Assembly: GCA_018004645.1 (NCBI GenBank)
Contig: JAGNBV010000004.1
Location: forward strand, 1 to 61,543
Direction of reading: 5' to 3'
Length of the DNA: 61,543 nucleotides
Source of the DNA: Bacteroidales bacterium
GTDB taxonomy: Bacteria > Bacteroidota > Bacteroidia > Bacteroidales > CAIWKO01
Part shown: in pieces, positions 9,537 through 18,773 of the stretch
Numbering within the stretch: position 1 is the stretch's first letter
Layout: every line of letters starts with the position of its first letter
Notes under the pieces: generated by a model
Databases searched by the model: none
The model's input: the letters and a program-made list of their open reading frames with translations, nothing else
What the model was told of the DNA's origin: nothing
Translations under genes and position numbers: made by a program

Positions 9537-10966
9537 TCAATAGCTTTTTGTACCATTTCTTGCTGCGGTTTTTGTATAAACCCCTCATCAACAAGCGCTT
9601 GTGTAACAGCCCTTGCTTCGCGGATGTCTTTTTCGGCTCTGGCAAAAGCCTCCTGGTGAGAAATATTTATGCGTGCCACTCCATCGCGTATTGCCTGCAT
9701 GGCCACATCGGCGGCTTCCTGTGGAAAAACGGCCGCCTCGCTCATGGAAGGTACAATATTTTCGGGATGAATGCCTCTTTTTTCGGCATAATCCGCCAGT
9801 GAGTGTGCCGCAGCAATAGCCATAGTGTCGGTAATTTTTTTGGCACGGACCATCAGGGCGCCTTTTAGGATGCCTGGAAATCCAATGGAGTTATTCACCT
9901 GATTGGGGAAATCTCCTCTTCCGGTAGCCACAATATAGGCACCGGCTTCTTTGGCGGCATAGGGGTATATTTCGGGGACAGGATTGGCGCAGGCAAACAC
10001 TATGGATTTTGGCGCCATAGCGCTGACCCATTCTTTTTTTATGGTGTTGGGGCCGGGAGTTGACAAAGAGATAAGCACATCGGCATCTTTTATTGCCTCT
10101 TCTATGCTAAGGATTTTTTCGGGGTTGGTCTTGGCGCACAGCTCCCATTTGCGGTAAAAGCGGGGATCGTTCTTTATGTCGTCTCTTCCGGCATGCAGCG
10201 AGCCTTTAGTGTCGAACATCACCATTTTTTTCGGATCGCCTCCATCGGCAATAATAAGTCGTGCAATGGTGGTATTGGAAGCCCCTGCTCCAAACAGGAC
10301 TATTTTTATTTCCGAAATTTTTTTGTCCACAAGTTTCAAGGCGTTGGTAAGGCCGGCCAGGGTAACGCAAGCCGTCCCCTGGGCATCGTCGTGCCATACC
10401 GGGATATCGCATTCTTCGCGCAGCACGTCCAGCACCTTGAAACAGTTGGGTTGCGAGATATCTTCGAGGTTGACAGCACCAAAACTATGCTGCACCATTT
10501 TCACAAACTGAATAATTTTATCGGGATCGTGTTCTCCTTTTTCGTTACGGCTGTCGATACACAAGGCCACTCCATCGCATCCGCCCAGGTATTTCATCAG
10601 GAATGCCTTGCCCTCCATCACGCCCAGCCCTCCCGAGGGGCCGCAGTCACCGTCGCCCAGCACCCGTGTTGAATCGCTTACCACCGCCACCAGGTTGCCA
10701 CGATTGGTAAGGTGAAACGAGGTATCCACCTGGTCGCGTATGGTAGTTGACACTTTTGACACACCCGGCGTGTACCACACATTAAACCAGTTAAAACCTA
10801 TGACAGGAGCCTTTGGAAGGGTTTGAATTTTTCCTTCATAATAGCTGTGGGCTGTTTCTGCAAGATTTTTTAAAAACAGTGTCTTTGCTTTAGCAATCTG
10901 TTCCTGGGTAAAATTTTCAGGAAAAGCCCTATCAAGGTTTGATAAATCCAATAGTATTTTTTCCAT
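9512..10966 (-). CDS. NADP-dependent malic enzyme, short form without phosphotransacetylase domain
   Basis: Oxidative decarboxylation of malate to pyruvate with NAD(P)H formation, in the cytoplasm. The frame could begin at 11029, but the ATG at 10966 ([19 protein letters not shown]) fits better; the extra 21 residues upstream are basic and unlike the family. From that ATG the protein has 484 residues. An N-terminal malic domain ([20 protein letters not shown], then [14 protein letters not shown]) is followed by an NAD(P)-binding domain with [16 protein letters not shown]. Many Bacteroidota malic enzymes are about 760 residues and carry a C-terminal phosphotransacetylase-like domain; this one lacks it. 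Cofactor preference is inferred from the family. It lies upstream of ruvA-sprA, a neighbourhood common in the phylum. Confidence 0.9.
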   Translation of the reverse strand: MEKILLDLSNLDRAFPENFTQEQIAKAKTLFLKNLAETAHSYYEGKIQTLPKAPVIGFNWFNVWYTPGVSKVSTTIRDQVDTSFHLTNRGNLVAVVSDSTRVLGDGDCGPSGGLGVMEGKAFLMKYLGGCDGVALCIDSRNEKGEHDPDKIIQFVKMVQHSFGAVNLEDISQPNCFKVLDVLREECDIPVWHDDAQGTACVTLAGLTNALKLVDKKISEIKIVLFGAGASNTTIARLIIADGGDPKKMVMFDTKGSLHAGRDDIKNDPRFYRKWELCAKTNPEKILSIEEAIKDADVLISLSTPGPNTIKKEWVSAMAPKSIVFACANPVPEIYPYAAKEAGAYIVATGRGDFPNQVNNSIGFPGILKGALMVRAKKITDTMAIAAAHSLADYAEKRGIHPENIVPSMSEAAVFPQEAADVAMQAIRDGVARINISHQEAFARAEKDIREARAVTQALVDEGFIQKPQQEMVQKAIDWAIQQVL

Positions 10967-11302
10967 AGCCTTAGGTTTAAATTTTTCCAATAATGTGTAA
11001 AAGTAAGTTTTTTTTCTTAAAAACTTCACAATATTTTATAAGACAAAAAAACCGGTTAAATCAATTTTTTGATGTATCAAAAATAAATTAAGATTTCTCA
11101 TTTCGCTTCGCTCTGTTTTGTAGATATTATGGTTTTCGCATCTGAGAGGAGGAAAGCAGGCGAAGTATAATGTTAATTTGCAGAATGTTATACGTATTTT
11201 TGTATTAAAATGATTTTTCCCAACAGTTCAAAAAGGTTGGTAAAAACACATTGGCTCAGCTGATTTTTCCTTATTTTTGTACACTATATCAACTGTTTCA
11301 TT
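10967..11302. other. Divergent intergenic region between malic enzyme and DUF2147 gene
   Basis: About 336 bases, AT-rich, without a convincing gene. It holds upstream sequence for the malic enzyme (no exact TAnnTTTG found) and, at 11251-11279, a good promoter for the plus-strand pair. Around 11098-11120 there is a short stretch of the 'tttcgcttcgctc' kind that recurs between genes in many Bacteroidota; I cannot show that it is a repeat from this window. Confidence 0.5.
11251..11279 (+). promoter_or_regulatory. Promoter for DUF2147-sirtuin pair
   Basis: TTG at 11251-11253 and TATTTTTG at 11272-11279 (exact TAnnTTTG) are separated by 18 bases. The ATG at 11303 follows 23 bases later. Confidence 0.65.
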
Positions 11303-11788
11303 ATGCCAGCTAAGCCCAAAAGTATCATCAGCGTACTGCTTTTTGCCTTTTTGTTCTGTTGTTTTTTCTTATTGCCGAATTTCTCAACAGCCCAGAATTC
11401 GTATGGCAGCGATGCCCTTTGCGGAGAATGGTGGACTCCCGAACGACAGGGAAGGATTATTTTTTTTAAAAACGGCAGCACATATTCGGGCAAGGTAGCC
11501 TGGATGAAAAAAAGTATTGACCCCGAAACGGGAAAGCCCATGCTGGACAAGCACAATCCCAATCCGTCATTACGTAACCGTCCTATTACAGGCATGGTAC
11601 TGTTTTACGATTTCAAATACAACGCTTCCAAAGACAAATATGTTGACGGAAGCCTGTACGATTCCGACCACGGCAACACATATTCCTGCTGGATAAAACT
11701 TATTGATAAGGACGTGCTTGAACTGCATGGTTATATAGGATTTTCACTTATAGGAAAATCAGTATATTTTACACGGGTAAAAAAATAA
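11303..11788 (+). CDS. Secreted DUF2147-family protein
   Basis: 161 residues with an N-terminal signal peptide (hydrophobic residues about 8-28, likely cut after STAQ). The mature part is a DUF2147 domain: GEWWTPERQGRIIFFKNGSTYSGKVAWM, then DPETGKPMLDKHNPNPSLRNRPITGM and a C-terminal LHGYIGFSLIGKSVYFTR. The family is a small beta-barrel-like periplasmic domain of unknown biochemical role, found widely in Bacteroidota and Proteobacteria. The sirtuin gene begins 8 bases after its stop, so the two share a transcript; no functional link is evident. Confidence 0.85.
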   Translation: MPAKPKSIISVLLFAFLFCCFFLLPNFSTAQNSYGSDALCGEWWTPERQGRIIFFKNGSTYSGKVAWMKKSIDPETGKPMLDKHNPNPSLRNRPITGMVLFYDFKYNASKDKYVDGSLYDSDHGNTYSCWIKLIDKDVLELHGYIGFSLIGKSVYFTRVKK

Positions 11789-11796
11789 AAGCCACT

Positions 11797-12480
11797 ATGA
11801 AGACCATTGTTGTATTGACGGGGGCGGGCATCAGTGCGGAAAGCGGCATCAAAACCTTCCGCGACAGCGATGGCTTATGGGAAGAGCACCGTATTGAAGA
11901 TGTGGCTACTTTTGATGCTTGGAAGAAAAACCGTTCGCTTGTTTTGGATTTTTACAACCAGCGCCGCCGGCAGCTTGCGACAGTCCAACCCAATGCGGCA
12001 CATCGTGCCCTCGCCAGACTTGAAGAAAAATTTCATGTCCAGATTATTACCCAAAACGTTGACAACCTTCATGAACGAGCCGGTTCAAGCAATATTCTGC
12101 ACCTGCACGGCGAGCTTACCAAAGCACGAAGTTCACTTGACGAATCGTTGATTTATGATATTGGATATAACGACATACGGGAGGGCGACAAATGCTCAAA
12201 AGGCTCGCAATTACGCCCGCATATTGTCTGGTTTGGCGAAGCGGTGCCAAATATCATGACTGCAGCCACGCTGGCTAAACATGCCGACATTTTGCTGGTG
12301 ATTGGCACCTCGCTGGTCGTTTACCCTGCTGCGGGGCTGCTGAATTATACTCCTTCTCTCATCCCGAAATATTATGTTGATCCCAACGCGGCTAACACGG
12401 GGCATTTTAACAACCTAACTGTGATCAAAGAAAAAGCCGGAACCGGAGTACCGGCTTTGGTGAAACAGCTCTTATCCTAA
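11797..12480 (+). CDS. SIR2-family NAD-dependent protein deacylase
   Basis: Class III sirtuin-like enzyme that removes acyl groups from protein lysines using NAD. Seen: the NAD-binding TGAGISAESGIKTFR (8-22), TQNVDNLHERAG, the catalytic His in LHLHGEL, and PHIVWFGEAVP. Residues Y53 and R56 form the Y-x-x-R pair that in E. coli CobB and human SIRT5 binds the carboxylate of succinyl- or malonyl-lysine, so desuccinylase or demalonylase activity is likely. The small-domain zinc cysteines are mostly missing: only one Cys (KCSKG) lies between HGEL and PHIVWFGE. It shares a transcript with the DUF2147 gene. Confidence 0.93.
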   Translation: MKTIVVLTGAGISAESGIKTFRDSDGLWEEHRIEDVATFDAWKKNRSLVLDFYNQRRRQLATVQPNAAHRALARLEEKFHVQIITQNVDNLHERAGSSNILHLHGELTKARSSLDESLIYDIGYNDIREGDKCSKGSQLRPHIVWFGEAVPNIMTAATLAKHADILLVIGTSLVVYPAAGLLNYTPSLIPKYYVDPNAANTGHFNNLTVIKEKAGTGVPALVKQLLS

Positions 12481-12549
12481 CAGACCTTGTTGTTGAATGC
12501 ATGGCCGCACAACAGGGCTTACCTGCCGGCACACAGGGCCTTTAAATCC

Positions 12550-13131
12550 TCACTTATTGTTATATTTATTCATGGCAGCGTTTACGCCTTCGCAGATAAA
12601 GCTGAGGATAGCGTCAACCGCTACAGGTATGCGTTCCAGTAAAATTTTTTCTTCATTTTTGGTCCATTTTCCCAACACATAATCAACCTGAAATCCCCGG
12701 GCAAAATCGCTGCCTATTCCAACACGGAGGCGCGCAAACTCCTGACTGTTCAGGGAAGTAGTAATATCTATCAGGCCATTGTGTCCGCCGTCACCGCCTT
12801 TTGATTTCATGCGCAAAGTGCCGGTTGGCAAATCAAGATCATCGACCACTACCAGGGCGTTTTCTCTGGGAATATCTTCGGTGGCGAGCCAGTATTTGAC
12901 AGCCTTTCCGCTAAGGTTGACAAAAGTCGATGGCTTAAGCAGCAGCAAAGTTTTTCCCTTGAACCTGGCTATGGCCACCTGTCCATGGCGCCCCGAAGCA
13001 AAGGCCACATTTAATTTTTGTGCTAACGCATCCAACACCACAAAACCAATGTTATGCCTTGTATTGACATATTCATCGCCTACATTGCCCAAGCCGGTAA
13101 TCAAAAACTTTTTGGATTCGCTTTGTGTCAT
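12550..13131 (-). CDS. pth: Peptidyl-tRNA hydrolase
   Basis: Releases tRNA from peptidyl-tRNAs that drop off the ribosome. 193 residues, normal for the family. Seen: ITGLGNVGDEYVNTRHNIGF, with the substrate-binding Asn and catalytic His (NTRHNIGF), then KPSTFVNLSGKAV, VVVDDLDLPTGTLRMKSKGGDGGHNGL and a C-terminal lid helix. It lies directly downstream of rplY; the rplY-pth order is widespread in bacteria and both serve translation. A strong hairpin with T-run (13141-13176) sits only about 10 bases before the pth ATG, so expression probably depends on partial read-through. Confidence 0.97.
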   Translation of the reverse strand: MTQSESKKFLITGLGNVGDEYVNTRHNIGFVVLDALAQKLNVAFASGRHGQVAIARFKGKTLLLLKPSTFVNLSGKAVKYWLATEDIPRENALVVVDDLDLPTGTLRMKSKGGDGGHNGLIDITTSLNSQEFARLRVGIGSDFARGFQVDYVLGKWTKNEEKILLERIPVAVDAILSFICEGVNAAMNKYNNK

Positions 13132-13140
13132 CTTTTTTTA

Positions 13141-13176
13141 ATAAAAAAGCTGCCGAATACTATTTTCGGCAGCTTT
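13141..13176 (-). terminator. Terminator or attenuator between rplY and pth
   Basis: A perfect 12-bp stem (13146-13157 with 13165-13176) with a 7-base loop is followed on the minus strand by T residues. The symmetric A/T flanks could let it work both ways. It lies within 10 bases of the pth start codon. Confidence 0.8.
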
Positions 13177-13194
13177 AGTATTGTCGGTCAAAAG

Positions 13195-13860
13195 TTATTT
13201 TTTTGCTTTTGCCTTGGCATCAGCGGCCGGGGCGGCAGCACCGGCAGCGGGAGCAGCGGCGCCTGCAGCAGGTGCGCCGGCTTCAGCAGTAGGAGCAGCT
13301 GTGGCAGCTTCTTCGACAGCTCTGGTAACCACAACACCCACGATGGTGTTATTTTTATTATCAAGCAACGAATAATTCTCGGCAGGAATGTCAGCAATCT
13401 TTATGTTCTGGCCAATTTCCAGCGAACCAATGTTGATATCAATAACTTCGGGCATGTTGCCAGGCAAAGCTTTTACTTTCAGTTTTCTGTATTTCTGAAC
13501 CACTTTTCCACCTTTAAGAACGCCAGGAGCCGTGCCGAATATCTTTACAGGAATATTCATGATAATGGGCTTGTCAGCTTTCAATTCCATGAAGTCGGCA
13601 TGCATGATATTATCCGTAACAGGATGATATTGAATATCCTGCAAAATAACATCCATTTCTTTCCCTTCGATGGTAAGCTTTACAAAGCACACTTCCGGGG
13701 TGAAGACGATCTTCTGAAAATTTTTTGTGTCGGTGAAAAAATGCATTTGTTCTTTTCCGCCATAAACCACGCAAGGTACGCTACCGTCCCTGCGGATTTT
13801 TTTAGCATCTTTTTTCCCTACGTTTCCGCGAAGGAAACCGCTCATTGATACTGTTCTCAT
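13195..13860 (-). CDS. rplY: 50S ribosomal protein L25, long Ctc form
   Basis: 5S rRNA-binding ribosomal protein of the long type (TL5/Ctc, 221 residues), with an N-terminal L25 domain (about 1-90: RKDAKKIRRDGSVPCVVYGGKEQMHF) and the second beta-domain (about 95-180: KADKPIIMNIPVKIFGTAPGVLKGG). The C-terminal 40 residues are an Ala/Pro/Gly tail ending in alternating Ala-Lys, with near-repeats of APAAGAA; such tails are common in Bacteroidota L25. Between prs upstream and pth downstream. The 5' region carries three perfect TTAATTG repeats. Confidence 0.95.
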   Translation of the reverse strand: MRTVSMSGFLRGNVGKKDAKKIRRDGSVPCVVYGGKEQMHFFTDTKNFQKIVFTPEVCFVKLTIEGKEMDVILQDIQYHPVTDNIMHADFMELKADKPIIMNIPVKIFGTAPGVLKGGKVVQKYRKLKVKALPGNMPEVIDINIGSLEIGQNIKIADIPAENYSLLDNKNNTIVGVVVTRAVEEAATAAPTAEAGAPAAGAAAPAAGAAAPAADAKAKAKK

Positions 13861-13865
13861 AATTT

Positions 13866-13886
13866 TTAATTGTTAATTGTTAATTG
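13866..13886. repeat. Three tandem TTAATTG heptamers
   Basis: Three exact copies of a 7-base unit lie directly upstream of the rplY start codon. Similar AT-rich heptamer runs are frequent in Bacteroidota leaders. They could vary in number by slippage; no function is shown. Confidence 0.6.
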
Positions 13887-13908
13887 TAAGTGATATGTTT
13901 ATAGATTG

Positions 13909-14862
13909 TTATTGCAAAGAGGTAAACTTAAAGTGTGAACTGATGGATTCGCAATTGACCACGCTGTTTATCACATCAGCAAACAGATTGGCCGTGGACA
14001 ACACTTTTATCTTGCTGAGTTTTTTACATTCTTCGTTCAGGGGTATGGTATCGGAGACAATGAGTTCTGTCATTGCCGATTTTTCAATTTTTTCGCAGGC
14101 ATTGGCCGATAATACCGGATGTGTGCACATAGCCCGTACGCTGGCGGCTCCCTGTTCTTTGATCAGGTTGGCGGCTTTGGTAATGGTGCCGGCGGTGTCG
14201 ACAATATCATCTACCAGGATAACATTTTTGTCCCTCACATCGCCGATGACCACCATATTGCCTACCTGATTGGGTTTGGGCCGCTGTTTAAAACAAATTA
14301 CCAGATCAGCGTCAAGGTATTTTGCATACACTCCGGCCCGGCGGGTTCCACCGGTATCAGGTGATGACATGGCTAGGTTGTTCAGGTTAAGACTTTGGAG
14401 ATAAGGTACAAAAATGCTTGATGCGTAAAGATGATCCACAGGAATATCAAAATACCCCTGCAACTGATCAGCATGGAGGTCCATGGTTATGAGCCGGCTG
14501 ATTCCGGCAGCGGTGAGCAGGTTAGCTATCAGTTTTGAAGTGATGGGAACCCTGGGTTGGTCTTTTCTGTCCTGACGTGCAAATCCGAAATATGGAATGA
14601 CGGCGATAATGTTTCGTGCTGATGCCCTTTTGGCCGCATCAATCATCATGAACAATTCGAGCAGGTTTTCGGCAGGGGGAAAAGTGGATTGAATAATAAA
14701 AACATCATCTCCGCGGATGGTTTCGTCGAAAGAAGGACGAAATTCGCCATCGCTGAAGCAGGCATAAGAAACATCACCGAGTTTTTTTCCGTAGCTTAAG
14801 GCTATCTTTTCTGAAAGATAACGCGTTGCCCTTCCTGAAAATATTGATATTCCCTGTGCCAT
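13909..14862 (-). CDS. prs: Ribose-phosphate pyrophosphokinase (PRPP synthase)
   Basis: Makes PRPP from ribose 5-phosphate and ATP for nucleotide, NAD, His and Trp synthesis. 317 residues, the normal class I length. Seen: FSDGEFRPSF near the start, the ATP-binding YFGFARQDRKDQPRVPI loop, TMDLHADQLQGYF, and the PRPP-binding VILVDDIVDTAGTITKAA. The final 20 residues differ from those of enterobacterial enzymes. A TAATTTTG promoter lies about 20 bases upstream. rplY follows after 48 bases. Confidence 0.97.
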   Translation of the reverse strand: MAQGISIFSGRATRYLSEKIALSYGKKLGDVSYACFSDGEFRPSFDETIRGDDVFIIQSTFPPAENLLELFMMIDAAKRASARNIIAVIPYFGFARQDRKDQPRVPITSKLIANLLTAAGISRLITMDLHADQLQGYFDIPVDHLYASSIFVPYLQSLNLNNLAMSSPDTGGTRRAGVYAKYLDADLVICFKQRPKPNQVGNMVVIGDVRDKNVILVDDIVDTAGTITKAANLIKEQGAASVRAMCTHPVLSANACEKIEKSAMTELIVSDTIPLNEECKKLSKIKVLSTANLFADVINSVVNCESISSHFKFTSLQ

Positions 14863-14882
14863 AACTGTTTATTTTATGTCTG

Positions 14883-14890
14883 CAAAATTA
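14883..14890 (-). promoter_or_regulatory. Promoter -7 element for prs
   Basis: Minus-strand TAATTTTG, an exact TAnnTTTG, ending 20 bases before the prs ATG. The upstream -33 position is unclear. Confidence 0.55.
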
Positions 14891-15036
14891 GGAATTTTTT
14901 TACTAGTAAACCAGCCAAACTAATAATTTTATTATTATTCATTGATTATTATTCAGTTATGATAATATTTCCAAGAGGACAATTTCCAGATATGTGTATG
15001 GTGTCCGGCGTTTTTTACAGGCTTACTAAAAATACG

Positions 15037-15070
15037 ACAGGCTGCCAAATTTTGAAAAAGGGCAGCCTGT
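15037..15070 (-). terminator. Hairpin after the ferritin gene
   Basis: A 10-bp perfect stem (15037-15046 with 15061-15070) with a 14-base loop lies 21 bases after the ferritin stop. On the minus strand it is followed by CGTATTTTT, a short T-run, so it is a moderate-strength terminator. Confidence 0.6.
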
Positions 15071-15091
15071 AGCAAAAAAATAATCCTTTTA

Positions 15092-15604
15092 TCAGGCCTG
15101 TAATGTCGGGTCAACAAAAACCCGTGTTTTCAACTCCCTGTCGAGAAGCAGCAGTCCCTGCCCATTACCTTCCACCAATTTCAGTTGTTCCAGCAAGGCC
15201 GAAGCATTTGCTTCTTCTTCAACCTGTTCGGCTATAAACCACTGGAGTTTATTGTTGGTTGCGTGGTCTTTTTCCTGAATGGCAATATTAACAAGGTTAT
15301 TGATCAAGGCCGTTATTTTCTGTTCATGTTTTAATACTTCTTCAAAAACTTTTATAGGGTTTTTCCAGTCAGAGGCCGGTTTTTCAATGGCCAGCAACTC
15401 AACCTTTCCGCCGCGTCCGTTGACGTAGTTAAAAAATATCATGCCGTGAGCGTTTTCTTCTTTTTCCTGAACCCGCATCCAATTGGCAAAACCGGTTAAA
15501 TTAAGCCGTTCAAAGTAAGCAGCCATGGAAAGGTATAAGTATGAAGAAAAAAATTCAGCGTTGATTTGTTCGTTCAGCGCTTTTTCCATTTTTTTTGATA
15601 ACAT
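15092..15604 (-). CDS. ftnA: Non-heme bacterial ferritin
   Basis: 24-subunit iron storage protein with ferroxidase activity. The 170 residues form a ferritin-like four-helix bundle. Ferroxidase ligands are visible in the first helix ([16 protein letters not shown]), in the second ([15 protein letters not shown], supplying the E-x-x-H pair) and in the later [13 protein letters not shown] region. The start is supported by a strong Shine-Dalgarno (AGGAGG), rare in this organism, and by a TAATTTTG promoter about 36 bases upstream. No obvious Fur-type site was recognised. Confidence 0.95.
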   Translation of the reverse strand: MLSKKMEKALNEQINAEFFSSYLYLSMAAYFERLNLTGFANWMRVQEKEENAHGMIFFNYVNGRGGKVELLAIEKPASDWKNPIKVFEEVLKHEQKITALINNLVNIAIQEKDHATNNKLQWFIAEQVEEEANASALLEQLKLVEGNGQGLLLLDRELKTRVFVDPTLQA

Positions 15605-15609
15605 GATGT

Positions 15610-15615
15610 CCTCCT
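15610..15615 (-). promoter_or_regulatory. Strong Shine-Dalgarno for ferritin
   Basis: Minus-strand AGGAGG lies 5 bases before the ferritin ATG. Most genes in the window have only AT-rich leaders, so this site stands out and fixes the start codon. Confidence 0.75.
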
Positions 15616-15639
15616 TTTTTATTATATATTTTAATTGTA

Positions 15640-15647
15640 CAAAATTA
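15640..15647 (-). promoter_or_regulatory. Promoter -7 element for ferritin
   Basis: Minus-strand TAATTTTG, an exact TAnnTTTG, 35 bases upstream of the ferritin start and just before the AGGAGG site. Confidence 0.55.
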
Positions 15648-15687
15648 CATAATTTCTTTTACATAATTGGGTATTAAAATATTTATT

Positions 15688-16572
15688 TTAACCTTTCAAG
15701 GCATTTACACCACTGACAATTTCAATAATTTCTTTGGTAATGGCAGCCTGCCGGGCTTTGTTGTAGGAGAGTTTCAGCGCCTTAATCAGTTCTTCGGCAT
15801 TATCGGTGGCTTTTTGCATGGCCGACATACGGGCACCATGCTCCGATGCCCATGAATCGAGGAGCGCCTTATAAGTTTGAATTTTCAATGATTTAGGCAC
15901 CAATTCTTTCAGGATAATACTTTTTTCCGGTTCAAATATGTAATCTGTTTGATTTAAGGTGCTTTGCCCGTTTTGTCCGAGTTTTTCAACCGGCAGAAAT
16001 TGTTCGATGGTCAGTATCTGCGATACGGCATTTTTGAACTGATTGTACACCAGTTCTATCCTGTCGTAGGTGCCATTGGCATAGTATTCCATCAATTTTT
16101 CGGCCAGTTCACAGCTTTTTTCATAGGTAAGATTATCGTAAATACTGTCGTAATTAGCTATTACATTATATTTACGTTTGGTAAAAAAATCGCTGGCGGT
16201 TTTTCCTGCCGACAAAATATGAAGATTGCCAGTGTTGTTGAGTTCGTTATATTCACTATTAATTCTTGACACCGCAGCCTTGATAACATTACTGTTAAAA
16301 GCGCCACAGAGTCCCCGGTTGGAGTTGATAACAACCAACAATACTTTTTGTACTTTTCTTTTTTTAAAGTAGGCAATATCTTCGGGCAGACCTGTACTTA
16401 CACTAAGATCAGAAAGCAGTCCGCTAAGTTTGTTGGCATAGGGCCGCAACTTAAGGATGGCTCCCTGAGCCCTCCTCAGTTTGGCAGCCGACACCATTTT
16501 CATGGCGCTGGTTATCTGCTTGGTGTTATTAACAGATGCTATCCGTATTCTTACTTCTTTTAATCCTGACAT
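15688..16572 (-). CDS. atpG: ATP synthase gamma subunit
   Basis: Central rotor shaft of F1. 294 residues. The N-terminal helix has the signature SGLKEVRIRIASVNNTKQIT followed by SAMKMVSAAKLRRAQ, the middle carries SNRGLCGAFN, and the C-terminal helix ends SYNKARQAAITKEIIEIVSGVNALKG. It is the last gene of the minus-strand ATP synthase run, 31 bases after atpA. The beta and epsilon genes do not follow. Confidence 0.97.
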   Translation of the reverse strand: MSGLKEVRIRIASVNNTKQITSAMKMVSAAKLRRAQGAILKLRPYANKLSGLLSDLSVSTGLPEDIAYFKKRKVQKVLLVVINSNRGLCGAFNSNVIKAAVSRINSEYNELNNTGNLHILSAGKTASDFFTKRKYNVIANYDSIYDNLTYEKSCELAEKLMEYYANGTYDRIELVYNQFKNAVSQILTIEQFLPVEKLGQNGQSTLNQTDYIFEPEKSIILKELVPKSLKIQTYKALLDSWASEHGARMSAMQKATDNAEELIKALKLSYNKARQAAITKEIIEIVSGVNALKG

Positions 16573-16603
16573 GAATCTTTGCTATTACAGTCTTCAAAAA
16601 AAA

Positions 16604-18187
16604 TCAAGCCTCATATTTGGGAATGATATCCTTTGCGGCTTTTTCCAATTCGGCCATCATTTCGTCGGTAAGGGTTCCTTTACCAAGTTTTTCAAGCAGT
16701 TCTTTGTGATAGAGATCCAGATGGTGTAAAAATTCCTCCTGAAAATCTATTATACTTTTTACAGGAACTTTTTGCATCAAGCCTTTGGTTCCGCAGAAAA
16801 TGATGGCTATCTGATGTTCCACCTTCATAGGGGTGTACTGTGGCTGTTTCAGGATTTCCACGTTTCTGGCGCCTTTGTCCAATACGGCTTTGGTGGCAGC
16901 ATCGAGGTCGGAACCGAATTTCAGAAACGACTCCAACTCGCGGTATTGTGCCTGGTCGAGTTTCAGTGTCCCTGCAATTTTTTTCATAGGTTTTATCTGT
17001 GCGCTGCCGCCTACACGCGACACCGAGATACCCACGTTGATAGCCGGCCGTATTCCCGAGTTAAACAAGTTGGTTTCCAAAAATATCTGTCCGTCAGTAA
17101 TGGAAATCACATTGGTGGGAATATATGCCGAAACATCACCTGCCTGCGTTTCAATAATAGGCAAAGCCGTTAATGAGCCGCCGCCTTTTACCATATCTTT
17201 GATAGATTCAGGCAGGTCGTTCATTTTGCGGGCAATTTTATCCGATGTAATAACCCTTGCAGCCCTTTCGAGCAGGCGCGAATGGAGGTAAAAAACGTCG
17301 CCGGGATAAGCCTCGCGTCCGGGGGGACGGCGCAGCAGCAACGATACTTCGCGGTAAGCTACGGCCTGTTTTGACAGGTCGTCGTAAACCACCAGGGCTG
17401 ATCGTCCGGTATCCCTGAAAAATTCGCCTATTGCGGCGCCGGCATAAGGGGCATAAAACTGCATGGCGGCAGGATCGGAGGCAGTAGCCGATACAATAAT
17501 AGTATAGGGCATGGCGCCTTTTTCTTCCAGGATTTTCAGAATATTGGCTACCGAAGATCCTTTCTGGCCAATGGCGACATAGATACAATAAACGGGTTCG
17601 CCTTTTTCGTAGTATGTCTTCTGGTTGATAATGGTATCAATGGCAATAGCCGTTTTCCCTGTTTGGCGGTCACCGATGATAAGTTCGCGCTGGCCGCGGC
17701 CAATAGGTATCATGGCGTCGATGGCTTTGATACCGGTTTGCAATGGTTGATTGACGGGTTGCCTGAAAATTACTCCCGGGGCTTTGCGTTCGATGGGCAT
17801 TTCATACACGGGTCCTTCGATAGGTCCTTTGCCATCGATAGGCTGTCCCAGGGTATTGATAACCCTTCCAAGCATTCCTTCACCCACGTTTAACGAGGCG
17901 ATACGTTTAGTTCTTTTAACGATATCGCCCTCGATGATATTTTCCGATTCGCCCAAAAGTACTACGCCCACATTGTCTTCCTCGAGGTTGAGTACCACGC
18001 CCATAACACCTGTTTTTTCGAACTCAACCAACTCGCCGGAGCCTACTTGTGTAAGACCGTAAACACGGGCAATGCCGTCGCCTACCTGGAGTACTGTGCC
18101 GACTTCTTCAAGTTCCGATTCGTATTTGAACCCGGCCAGTTGCTGGCGCAATATTGCAGTAACTTCTGCTGGTTTTATTTCTGCCAT
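16604..18187 (-). CDS. atpA: ATP synthase alpha subunit
   Basis: Regulatory nucleotide-binding subunit of the F1 hexamer. 527 residues. Seen: the N-terminal beta-barrel ([12 protein letters not shown]), a P-loop [15 protein letters not shown], the [42 protein letters not shown] signature region (quoted in part) and a helical C-terminal domain. The spacing to atpH is 13 bases. It is a core member of the run atpB-E-F-H-A-G. Confidence 0.98.
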   Translation of the reverse strand: MAEIKPAEVTAILRQQLAGFKYESELEEVGTVLQVGDGIARVYGLTQVGSGELVEFEKTGVMGVVLNLEEDNVGVVLLGESENIIEGDIVKRTKRIASLNVGEGMLGRVINTLGQPIDGKGPIEGPVYEMPIERKAPGVIFRQPVNQPLQTGIKAIDAMIPIGRGQRELIIGDRQTGKTAIAIDTIINQKTYYEKGEPVYCIYVAIGQKGSSVANILKILEEKGAMPYTIIVSATASDPAAMQFYAPYAGAAIGEFFRDTGRSALVVYDDLSKQAVAYREVSLLLRRPPGREAYPGDVFYLHSRLLERAARVITSDKIARKMNDLPESIKDMVKGGGSLTALPIIETQAGDVSAYIPTNVISITDGQIFLETNLFNSGIRPAINVGISVSRVGGSAQIKPMKKIAGTLKLDQAQYRELESFLKFGSDLDAATKAVLDKGARNVEILKQPQYTPMKVEHQIAIIFCGTKGLMQKVPVKSIIDFQEEFLHHLDLYHKELLEKLGKGTLTDEMMAELEKAAKDIIPKYEA

Positions 18188-18200
18188 TCAAATAATTTGT

Positions 18201-18758
18201 TTAAAATTTTGGTATATAAATGTTTATATTGTATTCTTTTTTCAGCCGATTGATATTTCTTCTGATGGTGGCATCGTACTGGAGGTCGTCCACTTTAAAA
18301 ATAAATCCTCCTATAAGATTTTCATTCACTGTTTGAATCAACTCAATTTTTGAGGATAGTTGTTTCCCCACTACATCTTTTAATTGCTGGATATTTTTCT
18401 CAGAAACCGGAGAGGCGGTTTGAAAATATACCGTTTTAATATTGTGGTGTTCTTTGTATAACAGCACAAATTCCGTGGCAATTTCTCTGATGATCAACTC
18501 CCTGCGTTTCTTAATGAGGATGGTAAGGAAATTAAAGGATAGCGGAGTGAGTTTTTCGAAAAATAAGGCTTTAAAAACAGCCACTTTCTTACCATGATTA
18601 ATGATGGGACTTCCCAGAAAATGAACAAAATCGCTGTTTTTTTCGCACACCTCTTTCAGGAGGACCATATCCTTATAAATATCCTCTACCTGAGCTTTTT
18701 CGAGCGCCAGGCTAAATAAGGCCCTTGCATAACGAGCGGCAATTCTTTCGGATATCAT
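18201..18758 (-). CDS. atpH: ATP synthase delta subunit
   Basis: Peripheral-stalk subunit linking the F1 crown to subunit b. 185 residues. N-terminal helical domain (RIAARYARALFSLALEKAQVEDI) and the C-terminal pattern ENLIGGFIFKVDDLQYDATIRRNINRLKKEY, typical of the family (usually GGxxIxxGDxxxDxSxxxxL). Sequence conservation is low, as usual for delta. It starts 15 bases after atpF. Confidence 0.95.
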   Translation of the reverse strand: MISERIAARYARALFSLALEKAQVEDIYKDMVLLKEVCEKNSDFVHFLGSPIINHGKKVAVFKALFFEKLTPLSFNFLTILIKKRRELIIREIATEFVLLYKEHHNIKTVYFQTASPVSEKNIQQLKDVVGKQLSSKIELIQTVNENLIGGFIFKVDDLQYDATIRRNINRLKKEYNINIYIPKF

Positions 18759-18773
18759 CAGTTCTACGGTTTC

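Noticed and set aside
12433..12458. Hairpin near the end of the sirtuin gene as a terminator
   Set aside because: The 8-bp stem lies inside the coding region and is not followed by a T-run.
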